Source: Wurfbainia villosa (taxonomy: Eukaryota; Streptophyta; Magnoliopsida; Zingiberales; Zingiberaceae). Taken from it: a stretch of DNA of 64,000 nucleotides. The stretch lies in the NCBI GenBank assembly GCA_025175895.1, contig CM046003.1:48354335-48418334 (forward strand), in the 5' to 3' direction. A program made the translations under genes and the position numbers. Below, piece after piece: positions 44,230 to 55,683 of the stretch (positions within the stretch are counted from its first letter, which is position 1; every line of letters begins with the position of its first letter). Below the pieces are notes generated by a model. The model made no database searches. It saw only the letters and a program-made list of their open reading frames with translations, and had not been told where the DNA came from.

Positions 44230-44701
44230 TGTTGGTGCAACAATGCCCCAAGCATTTATATGTTTTGATGTTTGGATAATCATCTAAGTTAGGCAACAAA
44301 TTGTGATCTAATGGTGAACATGATTAAGTGACAGGTAAAGGCAAAGTTCAAGTATGATCTTGGCAAGAGAAGTCCAAGGTAAAGGTTTGGCGGCATAAGA
44401 CCAAGCATGTTGTCTTGGCGGCATTAAGTCCAAATGGACCTTGGCAAAGGAAGTCCAAAGGCAAGTCTTGGCAGCGTAAGTCCAAGCATGTAGACTTGGC
44501 AGTGTAAAGTCCAAGCACGCCTTGGAAAAGGAAACCCAAGACATGACAAAACCAAAGGAAGCTCTTGGAAGCAAAGCGCAAAGGATGAACAAGTTGCGGA
44601 CTCGGAGGGATCCTGGAGGCGCAAGGCTTAAGGAAGAGCTAGAAGGTTGAGTCTAGGTCTAAGGGGTAAAATCAAGTATGAATTACTCATACTTGATGAG
44701 T

Positions 44702-44990
44702 ATCAGTCGACTGGTCAGGTGCTCGAGTGAGTTCGGATGAAACCTTGACTATCATTCGACTGATGTTGCGATCAGTCAACTACCAACAGTGGCAGTCGAC
44801 TGATCAAGTTAAATACGGGCACAGAGTGGAGTCACACTCGACTGATCACTCCATCAGTCGACTGATGGATGGATCAGTCAACTCATGAGAATGCCATTGG
44901 AGGAAACGACTCTGAATCCTGCGAATCCGGCTGTTCAGAAGTCGTTAATCACGTCGACAGTCGACTGATGTTGTGCATCAGTCAACTGAT
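44702..44990. repeat. Palindrome cluster in 3' LTR of B
   Basis: Copies of CAGTCGACTG and near forms: ATCAGTCGACTG (44702-44713), CAGTCGACTG (44793-44802), CATCAGTCGACTGATG (44852-44867), ATCAGTCAACTCAT (44873-44886) and CATCAGTCAACTGAT (44976-44990). They lie just upstream of the TATA box at 45022. This is the same motif as in element A, although the rest of the two LTRs is quite different. Confidence 0.88.
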
Positions 44991-45021
44991 CGTGCTCCAA
45001 CGAGAAAATCAGCCTTCTCTC

Positions 45022-45029
45022 TATAAAAA
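45022..45029 (+). promoter_or_regulatory. TATA box in 3' LTR of B
   Basis: TATAAAAA, identical to 28838-28845 and in the same surroundings. Confidence 0.65.
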
Positions 45030-45401
45030 GAGGGTTGGTGGAGGTTTTTAGGGTTAATGCTTATTCTCTGATTATTCTCAAAAGCCTCCACGAGTTTTCA
45101 AGCTTTCTAGTGATTTTAAATCCCCTCCTCCTCTCTCTAAGCTCAAGTTTCATTCTTTGTAAAGAAGAGGAGTTTTGTTGTAAAGGAAAGCTTCATAGTG
45201 ATTGGATTAGGGTTGATCCACCTCAAGGATCACCGTGGAGTAGGAGCGCTATCTCCGAACCACGTAAAAGAATCGTGTTAGCGTGTTTTTCATTTGTGTT
45301 ATTATTATTTTTGTTGTGCTTCCGCTAATATTTTTGTAGAGAAGAAAAACAAGCTATTCACCCCCCCCCCCTCTAGCTTCCAAACGATCACCAACAATTA
45401 G

Positions 45402-45777
45402 AAGATCGAGAGGTATACCTATTCTTCTTTCTCTTTTTATTACTTGCTTGTTTTTGTTTTTCAACTATGAGCATGATATAAATCTGTATATGGCTAAATA
45501 ATACTTGGATCCCGAACATAAACACAAAAATCGGCGATCCGGACATCGTCTATTCCGCGGCTACTCGTAGAATAGAGGATGGTCGCTTGAACAACTAGTT
45601 TGTTCAAGTGACCTCTCTAAACGAATAGCACGACGATGGCTTAGTTGTTTGGGCAATCCCTTTTGTCTAGGATTAATTTTTAATCCGGGGACATCGAAGG
45701 GATCGCCATGATCAAACGACCGAGGTGAAGTGGGAAGCGAAGTTTCCCCTCACAGACTCGATAAGCAAAACCCTACA
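45402..45777 (+). repeat. 3' LTR of C, part 2
   Basis: Continues the C LTR from AAGATCGAGAGG after the B target duplication (45397-45401). It matches 21064-21440 and ends ACCCTACA, followed by the C target duplication CTAAC. Confidence 0.92.
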
Positions 45778-45782
45778 CTAAC

Positions 45783-45994
45783 AACCCTAAAGATTCTAGA
45801 AAATACTCATCTGAGTACCTAGTAGCAGTAAGTTTACGAGTAGAGAGCATATTGTACCTATCTCTATGTTCATTATTGCGAAAAACTAGAGGGGGTAGGG
45901 TGTTACCCTCTTCCGGAGCTTGAGGAGCGTCGGCTCTTCTTGTTCGTCGCTCCGAGGCGCCGGATCGGGATGCTACGGTCTTGGTCCTCCTCAT
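45783..45994 (-). pseudogene. ATHILA-type ORF of E, N-terminal part
   Basis: ATG at 45994. A basic, alanine-rich start is followed by F-R-N-N-E-H-R-D-R-Y and R-Y-S-D-E-Y-F-L-E-S-L-G-L. Element C entered right after this block; with one CTAAC copy removed the frame goes on at 19513. The product is unnamed in function; the position downstream of gag-protease fits the extra ORF of Athila elements. Confidence 0.72.
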
Positions 45995-46479
45995 CCTTGC
46001 TCCTTTTGGCTTCTTTAGAGGTTAGAAATGCTTCTAGAGGAAGGGGAAAATGAAATCACACTACTAGGGCAAGAACTTTTGAAGCACACGGCGCAAATGG
46101 GGTGAAAACACACGGCTCGCCCCTTTTAACCTCGCGCACCATGGCCGTGTGAAAACACATGGCCAGGCTGTATGCACCTCTGGTCAATTGGGCACGGCCA
46201 TGGGAAAATACATGGTCAGGTCGTGTGCTCCCATTTTTCGCCCCTTTTATGCACCATGGCCCAAATTTGTTCATACACTTCGCCGTGTAGACTAATATGG
46301 GTCTCATTTTTGCCTAGCAAAGTTCTTTTCTATTGGTAACTCTAAATGTGATGGAAATCAAAACTAAAATTTAAACAAATGTATGCAATGCAATAGAAAA
46401 GGAAAATCTAAAACTAAACTTGGGCCGCCTCCCAAGAAGCACTTTGTTTAAGGTCGTTTAGCTCGACCACACTCTTTTA
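45995..46479 (-). other. Spacer of E between protease and ATHILA-type ORF
   Basis: 485 bases where pol would be expected. It contains GTGCTTCTTGGGAGGC (minus, near 46430), a motif I associate with the region after pol in Athila elements, and hairpins GGCCGTGTG-AAAA-CACATGGCC (46143-46164) and a degenerate copy near 46196. The short minus frame 46056-46307 covers these hairpins and has no domain. Confidence 0.65.
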
Positions 46480-48347
46480 TCAACTCGGCTCTGGTGGTTC
46501 AGTGAACCTCCATTCATCCGTCTCGGAATCTGCATCTAGAGGTTCCGGCTTCAATCTGCTAATCATGAAGCCATCAAAGTAGAGAGCTCTGTGCTCCGAA
46601 AGGCTGAAAAGGATGATCTCCCCATCTACCTCTAGGGAGATCTGGTGTGTCTTCACATCTATGCACGCCCCTGCGGTTGCTAGAAAAGGCCTTCCCAGAA
46701 TGATAGGATTTTGGGGATTCGGTCATGTGTCCAGTATGATGAAGTCCATGGGTATCACAAAATCCTCAATCATCACAGGAACGTATGGTAGCAGGCTAAC
46801 GGGATCCTTCACTGAATCATCCCCCATACAAATACCAAGATTCGCTAGTTGGAGCCCACTCAGTCCCATCTTCAGAAAATATGCGTAGGGCATCACACTA
46901 ACTGATGACCCCAAGTCGCATAGCGCTTCGTCAAATCTCTCCCCATAAATTGAGCAGGGTATAACGAATTCACCAGGGTCCTCAAGCTGTATTGGAATCT
47001 TCCCTTCAAACTCAGCTTGGTCATGTAGGGTGGAAATCATGGTTGCACACCCCTTGGCGAATTGGCTACCTTGCCCTACTCCTTCCTTCTTTCCTTGGCT
47101 CGCCGAAGAGTTCTTCACAGGTTGTGACACGGATTGGGCTATTTGAGTCACTTGTGTCTCTAACATCCTAGTATGACTTGCAACGTCGTCAACGGTGGCC
47201 TTCAAGTCTCTCAGTACTTCTTCAGACTTTTGATGTTGGTGACGGAATTCCTCATTGGCCTTAGTTTGGGTAGCGATGAAGTCCTCCATCATCTGCTCCA
47301 CCGACTGTGGTCGCCCATTGCCCCATCGCTGCGCACTCTCCCGGATGGTGGGGTTTCCTGAGTTATTTTTGTAGGAGAAATTTGGGTGACTCCTCCATCC
47401 AGGATTGTAGGTATTAGAGTATGAATTGTGGGGTCTTTGATCATAGTCCCCAATCGCGTCACAATGCTCAATCTACTCGTCTCATCGTCTGAAGTCCCCT
47501 GCACTCCATAGTGGTCCTCACGATACATTGTCGCTCCTTCTCCGAAATCAATGGTCGCGCATGTAGATGAGGGATTCAAAGATTCAAACCGTCTGCTGAG
47601 TGCGTCCATCCTTGCCGAAAGGTGGTCCATGGAGTTGACAGTGTATCATTTTATCGCAGGCATGGGTTGACCACGTTCGGAGGCCCATTGATGGTGGTTT
47701 TGGGCCACCTCTTCGATAAGCTCCTCTGCCTCCTCTATGGTCTTGTTCATTAGAGCTCCTCCTGCGGCAGAATCTAGGGACATCTTTGTGGCATAAACGA
47801 TCCCATTATAGAAAATGTGGATCACCAACCACCTTTCCAGTCCGTGGTGTGGGCATTGGTAAAGTAGCCCCTTGTAGCAATCCTATGCCTCAAATAAGGA
47901 TTCCCCCTCCTTCTGGCAAAAGCTTGTGATAAGATGGTGCATGTGAGCAGTCTTACTTGGTGGGAAGTATTTATTCAGGAATTGCTACTCACACTGCTCC
48001 CATGTGGTGATATTGCCAGAAGGTAAGGAGTGAAGCCATGTCTTAGCCTTATCCTGGAGTGAAAACGGGAACAGACTCAGGCGAATCGCGTCAGAAGAGA
48101 CTCTGTTCAGTTTCATAGTTGAGCAGATTTCGAGAAAAGCCTCAAGATGCCGGTTCGGGTCTTCAGTTGTAGCTCCCCCGAATTGGCTCTGCTGGACCAT
48201 ATGTATAAGTGTCGGCTTCAGCTCAAAGTTATTTGTCGAAATTGATGGTCCAGCTATGCTCGGCCTGAATCCTCTAGCGCTAGGAGCTGCATAGTCCCGC
48301 AGAGGTCGGCTGCCTATGTTCACCTCGGATGCAGCTTGATCTTCCAT
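46480..48347 (-). pseudogene. Gag and aspartic protease of Athila-like element E
   Basis: Gag runs from ATG at 48347 (M-E-D-Q-A-A-S-E). It has a retrotransposon Gag core with E-D-P-N-R-H-L-E-A-F-L-E-I and K-A-K-T-W-L-H-S-L near 48040-48170. A stop at 47985 and more breaks near 47880, 47646 and 47289 interrupt it. The protease follows at about 47000-46480: the usual D-T/S-G site reads C-D-L-G-S-S-V-S-V-M-P, and after an in-frame stop at 46723 the flank I-I-L-G-R-P-F-L-A-T-A-G-A remains. The frame ends at 46480 and leads straight into spacer, so RT, RNase H and integrase are missing. Such gag-protease-only gypsy derivatives depend on a helper. Confidence 0.8.
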
Positions 48348-48679
48348 CTTTCGCTGCGCTACTCTCCGATGGTGAAAGGTTCGCTCAATCTCTAAATCGA
48401 TCGGAATTAGACCTTTCGACCCTAGTCTTCTAAGCATACGATGAACCAAACCACAAAAGGAAGAGTGCTAACCTAATTCTAAAAAATACAGAAAGTAAAT
48501 AAAACTAGCGAATATAAATCTAAGATGCAATAAGTAAAAAAAACTACTACTGAAAAATAAAGACTAAATCTAAATATGGAAAATAGAACTAAGCAGATAA
48601 GATAAAGAAAATAAAGCAAGAAAATAATCTAATCCTAAGTCCGATCCAATCTACCACCATTCGATTTGATATCCGATAG

Positions 48680-48695
48680 CCTCGCAACGATGCCA
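48680..48695 (-). other. Primer binding site of E (tRNA-Asp-like)
   Basis: Minus strand TGGCATCGTTGCGAGG, six bases inside the 5' LTR. It resembles the tRNA-Asp site TGGCGCCGTTGCCGG of Athila elements with a few mismatches. Confidence 0.65.
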
Positions 48696-49671
48696 ACTCG
48701 ATGTGCACTCCGCACGACCTCAAATCTCACGTACGCGATATCATCGGGGACTCAGGCGGCGCTACGCTACCAACGCCTACAAGTGGCATGGATGCGCTGC
48801 AAGCAATAAAGATTATCGATCCCACAGGGACTGGGATTCGAGTATCAATTCACTAAGTGGGTATGATTGTTCGGACGAAATCTCTGAGAGAGTCAGTTGG
48901 TGAGGACTATCGGTGGACCCTACTCGTTACGGTGTTACACGGAGGAGGAAAAGGGTGTGTCGGGGTCTTAAAAGGTGATTCTAGGACTTCGATTTCGCTT
49001 GTGTACCACAGAACAGTGTTGTCAATTGGCGTCGTCTAAACGTCTACCTACAGTTTTGGGGAAGGTACATCATACACTCTCCTACAGAGCCGCCGTATTC
49101 ACCGGGGGCTACCTCCACCCAAAAGGACGGGATAGAGGGTACGAGGATGCCAAATCAATCCTTGCGGTGGATCGTTTCCGATTCCACTGCTCCCTTCTCC
49201 CCGCAGTTACGGGAGGTCAGGTTTACCCCCAAGTTCCTTAATCAAAACTTCTAAATCTAGATTGCGAGGGTTGTCACCACCTCGTATCGCCTAAGCACAG
49301 CAGAAAGAAAGCCAAACTCATGAAGATATAATAGAGAGCAACTACCAATTATCAAATCAAACTTTTGGCCAGAATTTAATATGAACCAATATTGTCTATG
49401 CACACAGCTACTCCCTAATCCTAGAATCAAAAGCACTACTCTATAAAAACGAAGGAAGAATTACAAAACATGTTTAAGTTCGAATATAATAGAGATAAAG
49501 CACAGAAATAGAGATATACGATGCTTCATGATCTTCTCTCCGGCATTGTATTGCAAGTTGTGGACCTCCGGCAGCATTCCTCCTCCCCGCTGCGAGTTAC
49601 CGAAGCTTTTTAGGGCTTCGGTGTGCCGTCCTAGCCATCGTGCCACCCCCCTAGGGTTTGGGCGGAACTAT

Positions 49672-49680
49672 CCTTATATA
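49672..49680 (-). promoter_or_regulatory. TATA box in 5' LTR of E
   Basis: TATATAAGG on the minus strand, in the middle of the LTR where a core promoter is expected. Confidence 0.5.
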
Positions 49681-49749
49681 GACATCGCCTCAGACCGCTG
49701 TAAAATCCAAAAAAAGCATTAGTCGTGCAAATCCGTCGGGCTGCCAAAT

Positions 49750-49771
49750 GGCCGTGTGTTTCCACACGGCC
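49750..49771. repeat. Hairpin in LTR of E
   Basis: GGCCGTGTG-TTTC-CACACGGCC, a perfect 9-bp stem. A looser copy lies near 49805-49840, and relatives occur in the E interior at 46143-46164. Confidence 0.85.
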
Positions 49772-50069
49772 AGGCCATGTGCGGCCCTGGGGTGCTGTTC
49801 TTCCCCCATTGGACACGGCCGTGTGAATCCACACGCCCTGGCCGTGTACCACTCTGTGTCTAGCTGCGAAAGTCCTTCTTTTGCTCTGAAAATGCGTCTT
49901 TCTCACCAGAAAAGCTAACCTGCACACAAAAGTACAACGAGCAAACCTCCGAACCAGAAAATAGGCAATGCATGCAAGAATATAGTAACATATGCATGAA
50001 ACTAACACAAAATATAACAATATGTGAGCAAAAACTACTCCTAAAACCCTATATGTTTTGCTCACATCA

Positions 50070-51058
50070 GTCGGCAGTCCCAACATCCTGCACCAAATAG
50101 AAAACACATAGTTATATCTACACCGACGACCATTTTTGCCTCAAGCACTATCCATATCTTCACAGATCATAGACAAACCGACACATTACAACCAATCTAG
50201 CAATTATCGAACAACACACGGGTAATAAGGCTTACCAGTTCTAGATCTCCGCCAGCAATCCACTCCTGCTCGTCCCCTGCTCACCGATGGAAATCCCAGC
50301 TCCTAACACTGATTCGAGCTATCGACAGTGAGATTCACCACAACATAGATTTAATCCAAATCAAGGAAAGAAAATCGCCTACTCATCGAGCTCAGCACTC
50401 TCGAAGACAGTCGGCTGAAGGTAACCTCAGCAAGCACAAATCGACGGAAGAACCCAATCTACCGCGACAATCAAGTTTCTCAGCCAAAATCCGATCAACT
50501 ACAGCAAGATCTAAGGAAACGACAATGGAAACCCAAATAAAAAGAGAATCGTCGCACCTATGTGGCAGCTCATCGCCACGACGACAACACCGCCCATCCG
50601 CCGGGAGTGTCCCCGAGATTTCCCAAGCGAGAACCCCCTTGATCCTTGGCCGGAGATCAACCAAGTGGTGGCGTCGTCGAGCTGCTCTCACCGGATGCCA
50701 ACGAGCTGAGGAGGAAGTGATGCAATCGCGCGGCGAAAGAGAAGAGCAACGCGGAGAAGAAAGGGAACAAAGAAATTGCAAAAGTCTGTGGCCGATCGGA
50801 AGTTTTTGGCCTTTTAAATGTCGTTCACCTTGGTTCAGGTGAACCGGTTCAAGCCCATTTCCAGCCCAACAAAGTCAGCCCAATGGACTCTACCCACTAG
50901 ATTCAGCCCAAACCCAAACTCAATCCAATTTGGTTCAGCCCAACCGATTCAGCCCTTAACCCAAGTCAAACTCAATCACTAATTAGACCCAATTAACCCA
51001 CTAATTAAACCCAATTAATTAAAGGGGTTAATCCATATAAAAAAATTCGTATATTACA
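50070..51058 (-). repeat. 3' LTR of G, first 989 bases
   Basis: Matches 61330-62315 of the 5' LTR with scattered substitutions. It is interrupted by E after GGGACTGCCGAC; the sister LTR continues GGGACTGCCGATGATGG, which shows the empty site. The plus-strand frame 50525-50842 is LTR sequence. Confidence 0.88.
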
Positions 51059-51077
51059 TTCTCCCCCACTTAATAAA
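51059..51077 (-). other. Polypurine tract of G
   Basis: Minus strand ATTAAGTGGGGGAGAA directly before the LTR start TGTAATATACG. Confidence 0.88.
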
Positions 51078-51147
51078 ATTTGGTCCCCAAATTTTCGTAC
51101 TTACATGCAGTAATCAACTCAAGAAATTTCTTGAACTACTACATACC

Positions 51148-54100
51148 TCATGTGAACAGGTGAGGGTATTGAGCTCGGATGGTATCCTCTAGCTCCCATG
51201 TAGCCTTCCTCATCAGTGTGATGCTGTCATCCAACCTTTACAAGTCGAATGATTTTGTTCCGTAGCTGACGCTCTTTGCGACCAAGAATCCGCACTGGAA
51301 TCTCCTCGTATGTCGCATTAGGCTGGAGTGGAATCGGCACCTCCATCAGAACATGATCCGGATGTGGTACGTATTTCCTCAGCATAGAAACATGGAATAC
51401 GTTATGAACGGTCACAAGCATCGGAGGTAGAGCCAACCGGTATGCTACACCCCCAATCCGCTCCAATATCTTGAATGGTCCAATGTAGCGTGGTGCTAAC
51501 TTTCCTTTAATTCTGAATCTCTTGACTCTTTTTGTAGGCGATACACGCAGGAACACATGATCCCCTACAAAAAACTCCAGAGGTCTTCGCCTCCGATTCG
51601 CATAACTTTTCTGTCTATCCTGAGCTTCTGACAATCGTCGTCCAATAACACTAACCAACGTTGTATTGTGTTGAATACTCTGAGGGCCCAATAACTGCCG
51701 CTCCCCAACATCCTCCCACAATACTGGAGATCTACAAGGTCGGCCGTACAAAGCCTCAAAGGGAGCCATCTGAATGGAAGAGTGATAACTATTATTATAC
51801 GCAAACTCTACTAAGTGGATGTGATCCTCCCAGCTGCCTCCGAAATCCATGACGCAAGATCTCAATAAGTCCTCCAAAGTCTAAATGGTACGCTCAGACT
51901 GTCCATCTGTCTGCGGATGAAATGTTGTACTGAGATGAAGCTCGGTTCCCATAGCATGCTGAAGACTCTGCCAGAATCGTGAGGTAAAATGCGGATCTCT
52001 ATCAGATATGATACTCAAGGGCACTTCGTGCAGCCTGACAATCTCTCTACAGTATAGCTCTGCCAGTCGATCCAATGGGTGTGTCTCACGAATTGGAAGG
52101 AAATGAGCGGATTTGGTTAACCTGTCCACAATCACCCAAATCGCATCATGTCCTTTACGAGTTCTGGGCAATCCCGTAACGAAATCCATCGTGATATGTT
52201 CCCACTTCCATTCCATAATTGGGATTCTCTGTAGTAATCCAGCGGGTTTCTAATGTTCATCCTTTACCTGCTGGAAGACTAAACATCGAGCGACGAAATC
52301 CACAATATCCCTCTTCATACTGTCCCACCAGTATGAACGCCTCAAATCCTAATACATCCGGGTACTGTCGGGATGTATAGCAAATCTCGAATGATGTGTC
52401 TCTCGTAATAACTCCTCCTTAATCGGATGTGTGTTCGGAACACCTAATTTTCCTCAGAAACGGAGGACTCCAGTCTCGTCACACAAGAAATCTGTCTGTC
52501 GTCCTGAGTCCACAGTGCTGCATAAGAACTGCAGATGTTGATCACTAGCTTGTGCCTCCTTGATCCTCTCAATAATAGCGGAATGGGCAACCATGGATAC
52601 CAATATCCCCCAGGATGTTTGACCCTGTTTAGACAACCCCAACTCTGAGAACTGTCGAACTAGATCAGTCACTGTTATCAAATGACTGGCCAGAATCCCA
52701 CGGGACTTCCTGCTCAATGCATCTGCTACTACATTAGCTTTACCCGGATGATACTGAATGGTGCAATCATAATCCTTTAGATATTCCATCCATGGTCTCT
52801 GTCTAAGATTCAATTCCTTCTGAGTGAAAAGGTATTTCAAGCTCTTATGGTCCGTATAGATCTCAAAAGTAATCCCATATAGATAATGTCTCCATATCTT
52901 TAGCACAAAAATAATGGCTGCTAACTCCAGATCGTGCACCGGATAATTTCTTTCATGATCCTTAAGTTGGCGGGAGGCATAAGATACTACACGGTCGAAC
53001 TGCATCAGAACTGCTCCCAATCTTTAGAAAGAAGCATCAGTATACAATACCATCCCATCGCAACCAGAAGAAATCACTAATACAGGTGCAGAAACTAGTC
53101 GCTGCTTAAGCTCCCGAAAACTTGACTCACAAGCCTCTGACCAAGTAAACTTGATCCCTTTCCGGGTCAAGCGAGTGAGTGGTGTGGCTATACAAGAAAA
53201 TCCCTCCACAAATCTATGGTAATACCCGACCAATCCAAGGAAACTACGAACTTCTTGAACTGACTTTGGCTGCTCCCAACTGGTAATCGCTTCGATTTTC
53301 TAAGGACCAACTGAAATACCCCTTCTGGATACCACATGTCCAAGAAAACCCATGGAAGATAGCCAGAAAACGCACTTACTGAACTTGGCATATAAATGCT
53401 CTCGTTGCAACGTCTCCAACACAATCCAAAGATGGTGCTCATGCTCCTCCTCAGAACGAGAATATATCAAGATATCATCTATGAATACGATGACAAACTG
53501 ATCCAAGTACCTCAAGAATACCCGGTTCATCAAATCCATAAATGCAGATGGAGCATTAGTAAGACCAAATGGCATCACTAGAAACTCGTAATGTCCATAA
53601 AGCGTGCAGAACGCTGTCTTCTAAACATCCTCGTCTCTTACTCTCAGCTGATGATAACCTGAACGTAGATCAATCTTAGAATACATGCAAGTATCCTTGA
53701 GTTGATCAAACAAATCCTCTATGCTCGACAGTGGATATTTGTTCTTAACAGTCACTGCATTTAGTTGCCGGTAGTCAATACATAATCGCAAAGATCCATA
53801 TTTCTTTTTAACAAACAGTACCGGAGCTCCCCATGGTGAAACACTAGGACAAACAAATCCCTTATCCAACAACTCTTGCAATTGTATCTTAAGCTCACTC
53901 AACTCTTTCGGTGCCATCCGGTAAGGAGCCTTCGATACCGGTGTGGTTCCTAGGATTACCTCTATCGCGAATTCCACTTGCTTAGGAGGTGGCAAGCCCG
54001 GAAGTTCATCTGGATACTCACGAACTACCCGCACACTGGAGAGGGGTGGTATTTCCTCACTCTCCACTTTGACCAAAGACAATAAGTACCCTTGAAAGCC

Positions 54101-54688
54101 ATGAGTCAATAATCTTCGAGCCTGAAGTGTAGATATAATGGACACTCCATCATCTCGGGTACCCACGAATTCCCATGCAGGCTGATCTGGTGGTCAGAAA
54201 GTCACTACTCTCGCCCTACAATCCACTGTAGCACAATAAGCAGCCAACCAATCCATTTAGAGTATAATATCAAATTCCACCATCTCCAACACCTGAAGGT
54301 CCACCGTAAGTATATGCCCATCGAAATCCAATGGACAACCTTTGATTACTTGATGACTGGTCAAAACCTTGCCCGAAGGTAATGATACCGCTAACCCACA
54401 AGAACGAGTCATAGGAATTCTTCCAATTTTACTCATAAATATACTAGATATAAAGGAATGCGAGCTACCAGTATCAATCAAAGTATCTACATGTATAGAA
54501 TAAATCGAAATCATACCCCGAATGACCGATCCCTTGGCCCGCTGAGCATCCTCTCTGGTAATAGCATAAACCAGTCCAGTCTCCACATTCGTTGGCTGCG
54601 CTTCCGATATGATAGTAGAATGCCTCCACTCTAGATGGATTTGGCTCTGTGATACTGCTGTTGAAGGCTGAATCTGCTGCGCATGCAT
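51148..54688 (-). pseudogene. pol: Pol of element G: protease, RT, RNase H, integrase with chromodomain-like tail
   Basis: Protease L-I-D-T-G-S-S-H near 54470. RT from about 54100, with L-R-L-C-I-D-Y-R-Q-L-N near 53780, and the catalytic F-I-D-D-I-L-I-Y-S near 53465. RNase H with L-Y-T-D-A-S near 53040 and I-Y-T-D-H-K-S-L near 52855. Integrase has I-T-M-D-F-V-T-G-L-P, S-D-R-D-P-H-F and Q-S-E-R-T-I, giving D, D and E. The tail E-A-T-W-E-L-E-D-T-I near 51190 resembles the integrase chromodomain end of Tekay-type chromoviruses and follows a frameshift near 51230. Stops near 54255, 53621, 53300, 53022, 52452 and 51879, plus others before integrase, make it non-functional. Confidence 0.88.
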
Positions 54689-54708
54689 AATATATCCTTG
54701 GAAAATGG

Positions 54709-55683
54709 CTAGTAGGTACGCTGAGTAGGTGCCCCTGAATAATAACCCTTTGGAGATGGAATATAATGAATCGTCGCTGGCATCCCTGAAGAGTCACTCC
54801 CATGTATATGATATATCTGGGTTGTGGGAGGTGGTGGCTGCCTCTGACCATGTGTCTGCGTCCTAGGTGCTGACCTCTGCTGATGGTACTGGCCAGGCTT
54901 CTTTCCCTTGCTGGAATTGCCTGAACCCTCCAACTGTGCCTTCAAAGTACACTCTTGACTAGTATTCCCTGGATGCTTGAAGTAATAACTAACATCCCGA
55001 TCCAAAGGACACTCTAAAATGTTGTGGCTTCCTGACCCGCATCTATAGCATCAAGTCCTGTGCCCACTCTTAAGGTTATTTTGAGAACCTCCAGCCTGTC
55101 CGGAAGCTAGTCGCTTCCCTTTTTGTGCTCTAGATGATCCCTCTATAGTACCTCGAGAAACCCCACTCTGATCTTGCTTCTTCTGAGTCTCGGTAGTCGA
55201 ATCAGATTTCTGCTGCTTTCCCTGGGTCATCTGTTTTTCCAACTCCCTCTCCTTTGCGATTTGTTGAGAAGTCACCTCAATAGATATCGCCCAATCTAGT
55301 GCCTCTAGGTAGGAGCTGATAGAAGATCCCGATAGTTTGGCCCGAATATACGCAGCCAAACCCTGTGTAAATTGGAACATTCGGTCCCCATCCTGTGCTA
55401 CCAAATGAGGACAAAATTCTGCGAGTCGAGTAAACTCCGCATTATAATCCATGATAGATTGGTTGCCCTGCTTAAGAGTCAAGAATTTCTGACGATGAAC
55501 TATGGCAAATGCGGAAGGGAAATACTGCTTCCAGAAGACATCTTGGAAAATAGACCATGTGATCTCACACTCTCCGGTTAACGTCTTCTGCATCTTCCAC
55601 CAAGTAATCGCCTAATCTCGAAGATGATATGCGGCTAAACCCACCTTTTCCTCATCTGTGCAACTCATGAAATCAAAAGTAAT
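54709..55683 (-). pseudogene. gag: Gag of element G, N-terminally truncated
   Basis: Begins directly after the LTR end motif with F-D-F-M-S-C-T-D-E-E-K-V, the middle of a typical gypsy Gag; roughly the first 80-100 residues are missing. A stop at 55612 lies just before A-I-T-W-W. The frame 55593-55051 carries the rest of the Gag domain (F-P-S-A-F, L-K-Q-G-N-Q-S-I-M-D-Y). After another stop a zinc knuckle C-Y-R-C-G-S-G-S-H-N-I-L-E-C (near 55040) and a proline/glutamine-rich linker lead to protease. Confidence 0.85.

Larger units (their letters stand above)
27985..45396 (+). mobile_element. Element B: Sirevirus-like Ty1/copia element, nested host of D
   Basis: Target duplication ATTAG (27980-27984 and 45397-45401). 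LTRs 27985-29210 and 44230-45396, both TGTTGGTGC...CACCAACA. tRNA-Met-type primer site; gag with zinc knuckle; pol in copia order; a 1-kb 3' spacer with several GGGGGAG tracts; final PPT AAAAAGGGGGAGAT. Without D it is about 8.2 kb. The long spacer, the repeated PPT-like tracts and the LTR palindromes fit the Sirevirus (SIRE/Maximus) lineage. Only a few lesions break pol, so the element was recently competent. D interrupts RNase H. Confidence 0.93.
44230..45396 (+). repeat. 3' LTR of element B
   Basis: 1167 bases. The palindrome region (44702-44990) differs from the 5' LTR; the rest is near-identical. It ends in a longer C run than the 5' LTR, then CACCAACA and the duplication ATTAG. Confidence 0.93.
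19519..45777 (+). mobile_element. Element C: Ty1/copia element, nested host of B
   Basis: Plus-strand copia with target duplication CTAAC (19514-19518 and 45778-45782). The 5' LTR is 19519-21440 and the interior 21441-26437. The 3' LTR is 26438-27984 plus 45402-45777, split by element B. The tRNA-Met-like primer site, gag-pol order (gag, protease, integrase, RT, RNase H) and the purine tract AGTGGGAGAT are all present. Several stops and frameshifts interrupt gag-pol. The left LTR starts TATAGGG where the right one has TGTAGGG, a G to A change in the terminal dinucleotide. I do not assign a named copia lineage. Confidence 0.92.
17219..50069 (-). mobile_element. Element E: Athila-like Ty3/gypsy element without RT/integrase
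   Basis: Minus-strand element whose interior is 17235-19513 plus 45783-48701, split by element C. In element order it has: 5' LTR (48702-50069), a primer site resembling tRNA-Asp, gag with a retroviral-type protease (48347-46480), a short spacer with the GCTTCTTGGGAGGC motif often seen in Athila-type elements, an ATHILA-type ORF (45994 to 18187), a pyrimidine-rich stretch, a PPT and the first 16 bases of the 3' LTR. F interrupts that LTR. No reverse transcriptase, RNase H or integrase lies between protease and ORF (486 bases apart), so E is non-autonomous or internally deleted. It inserted in the 3' LTR of G; GTCGG at 50070 is the likely target duplication. Confidence 0.85.
48702..50069 (-). 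repeat. 5' LTR of element E
   Basis: 1368 bases, TGATGTGAGC...GTGCACA on the minus strand. It has a TATA box (TATATAAGG, 49672-49680) and a perfect 9-bp hairpin (49750-49771). It contains GATCCCACAGGGAC (plus strand, near 48820), a string I associate with Athila-type LTRs. Confidence 0.82.

Noticed and set aside
50525..50842. Plus-strand frame of about 105 codons
   Set aside because: It lies within the 3' LTR of G; the matching stretch of the 5' LTR near 61790-62100 breaks the frame.
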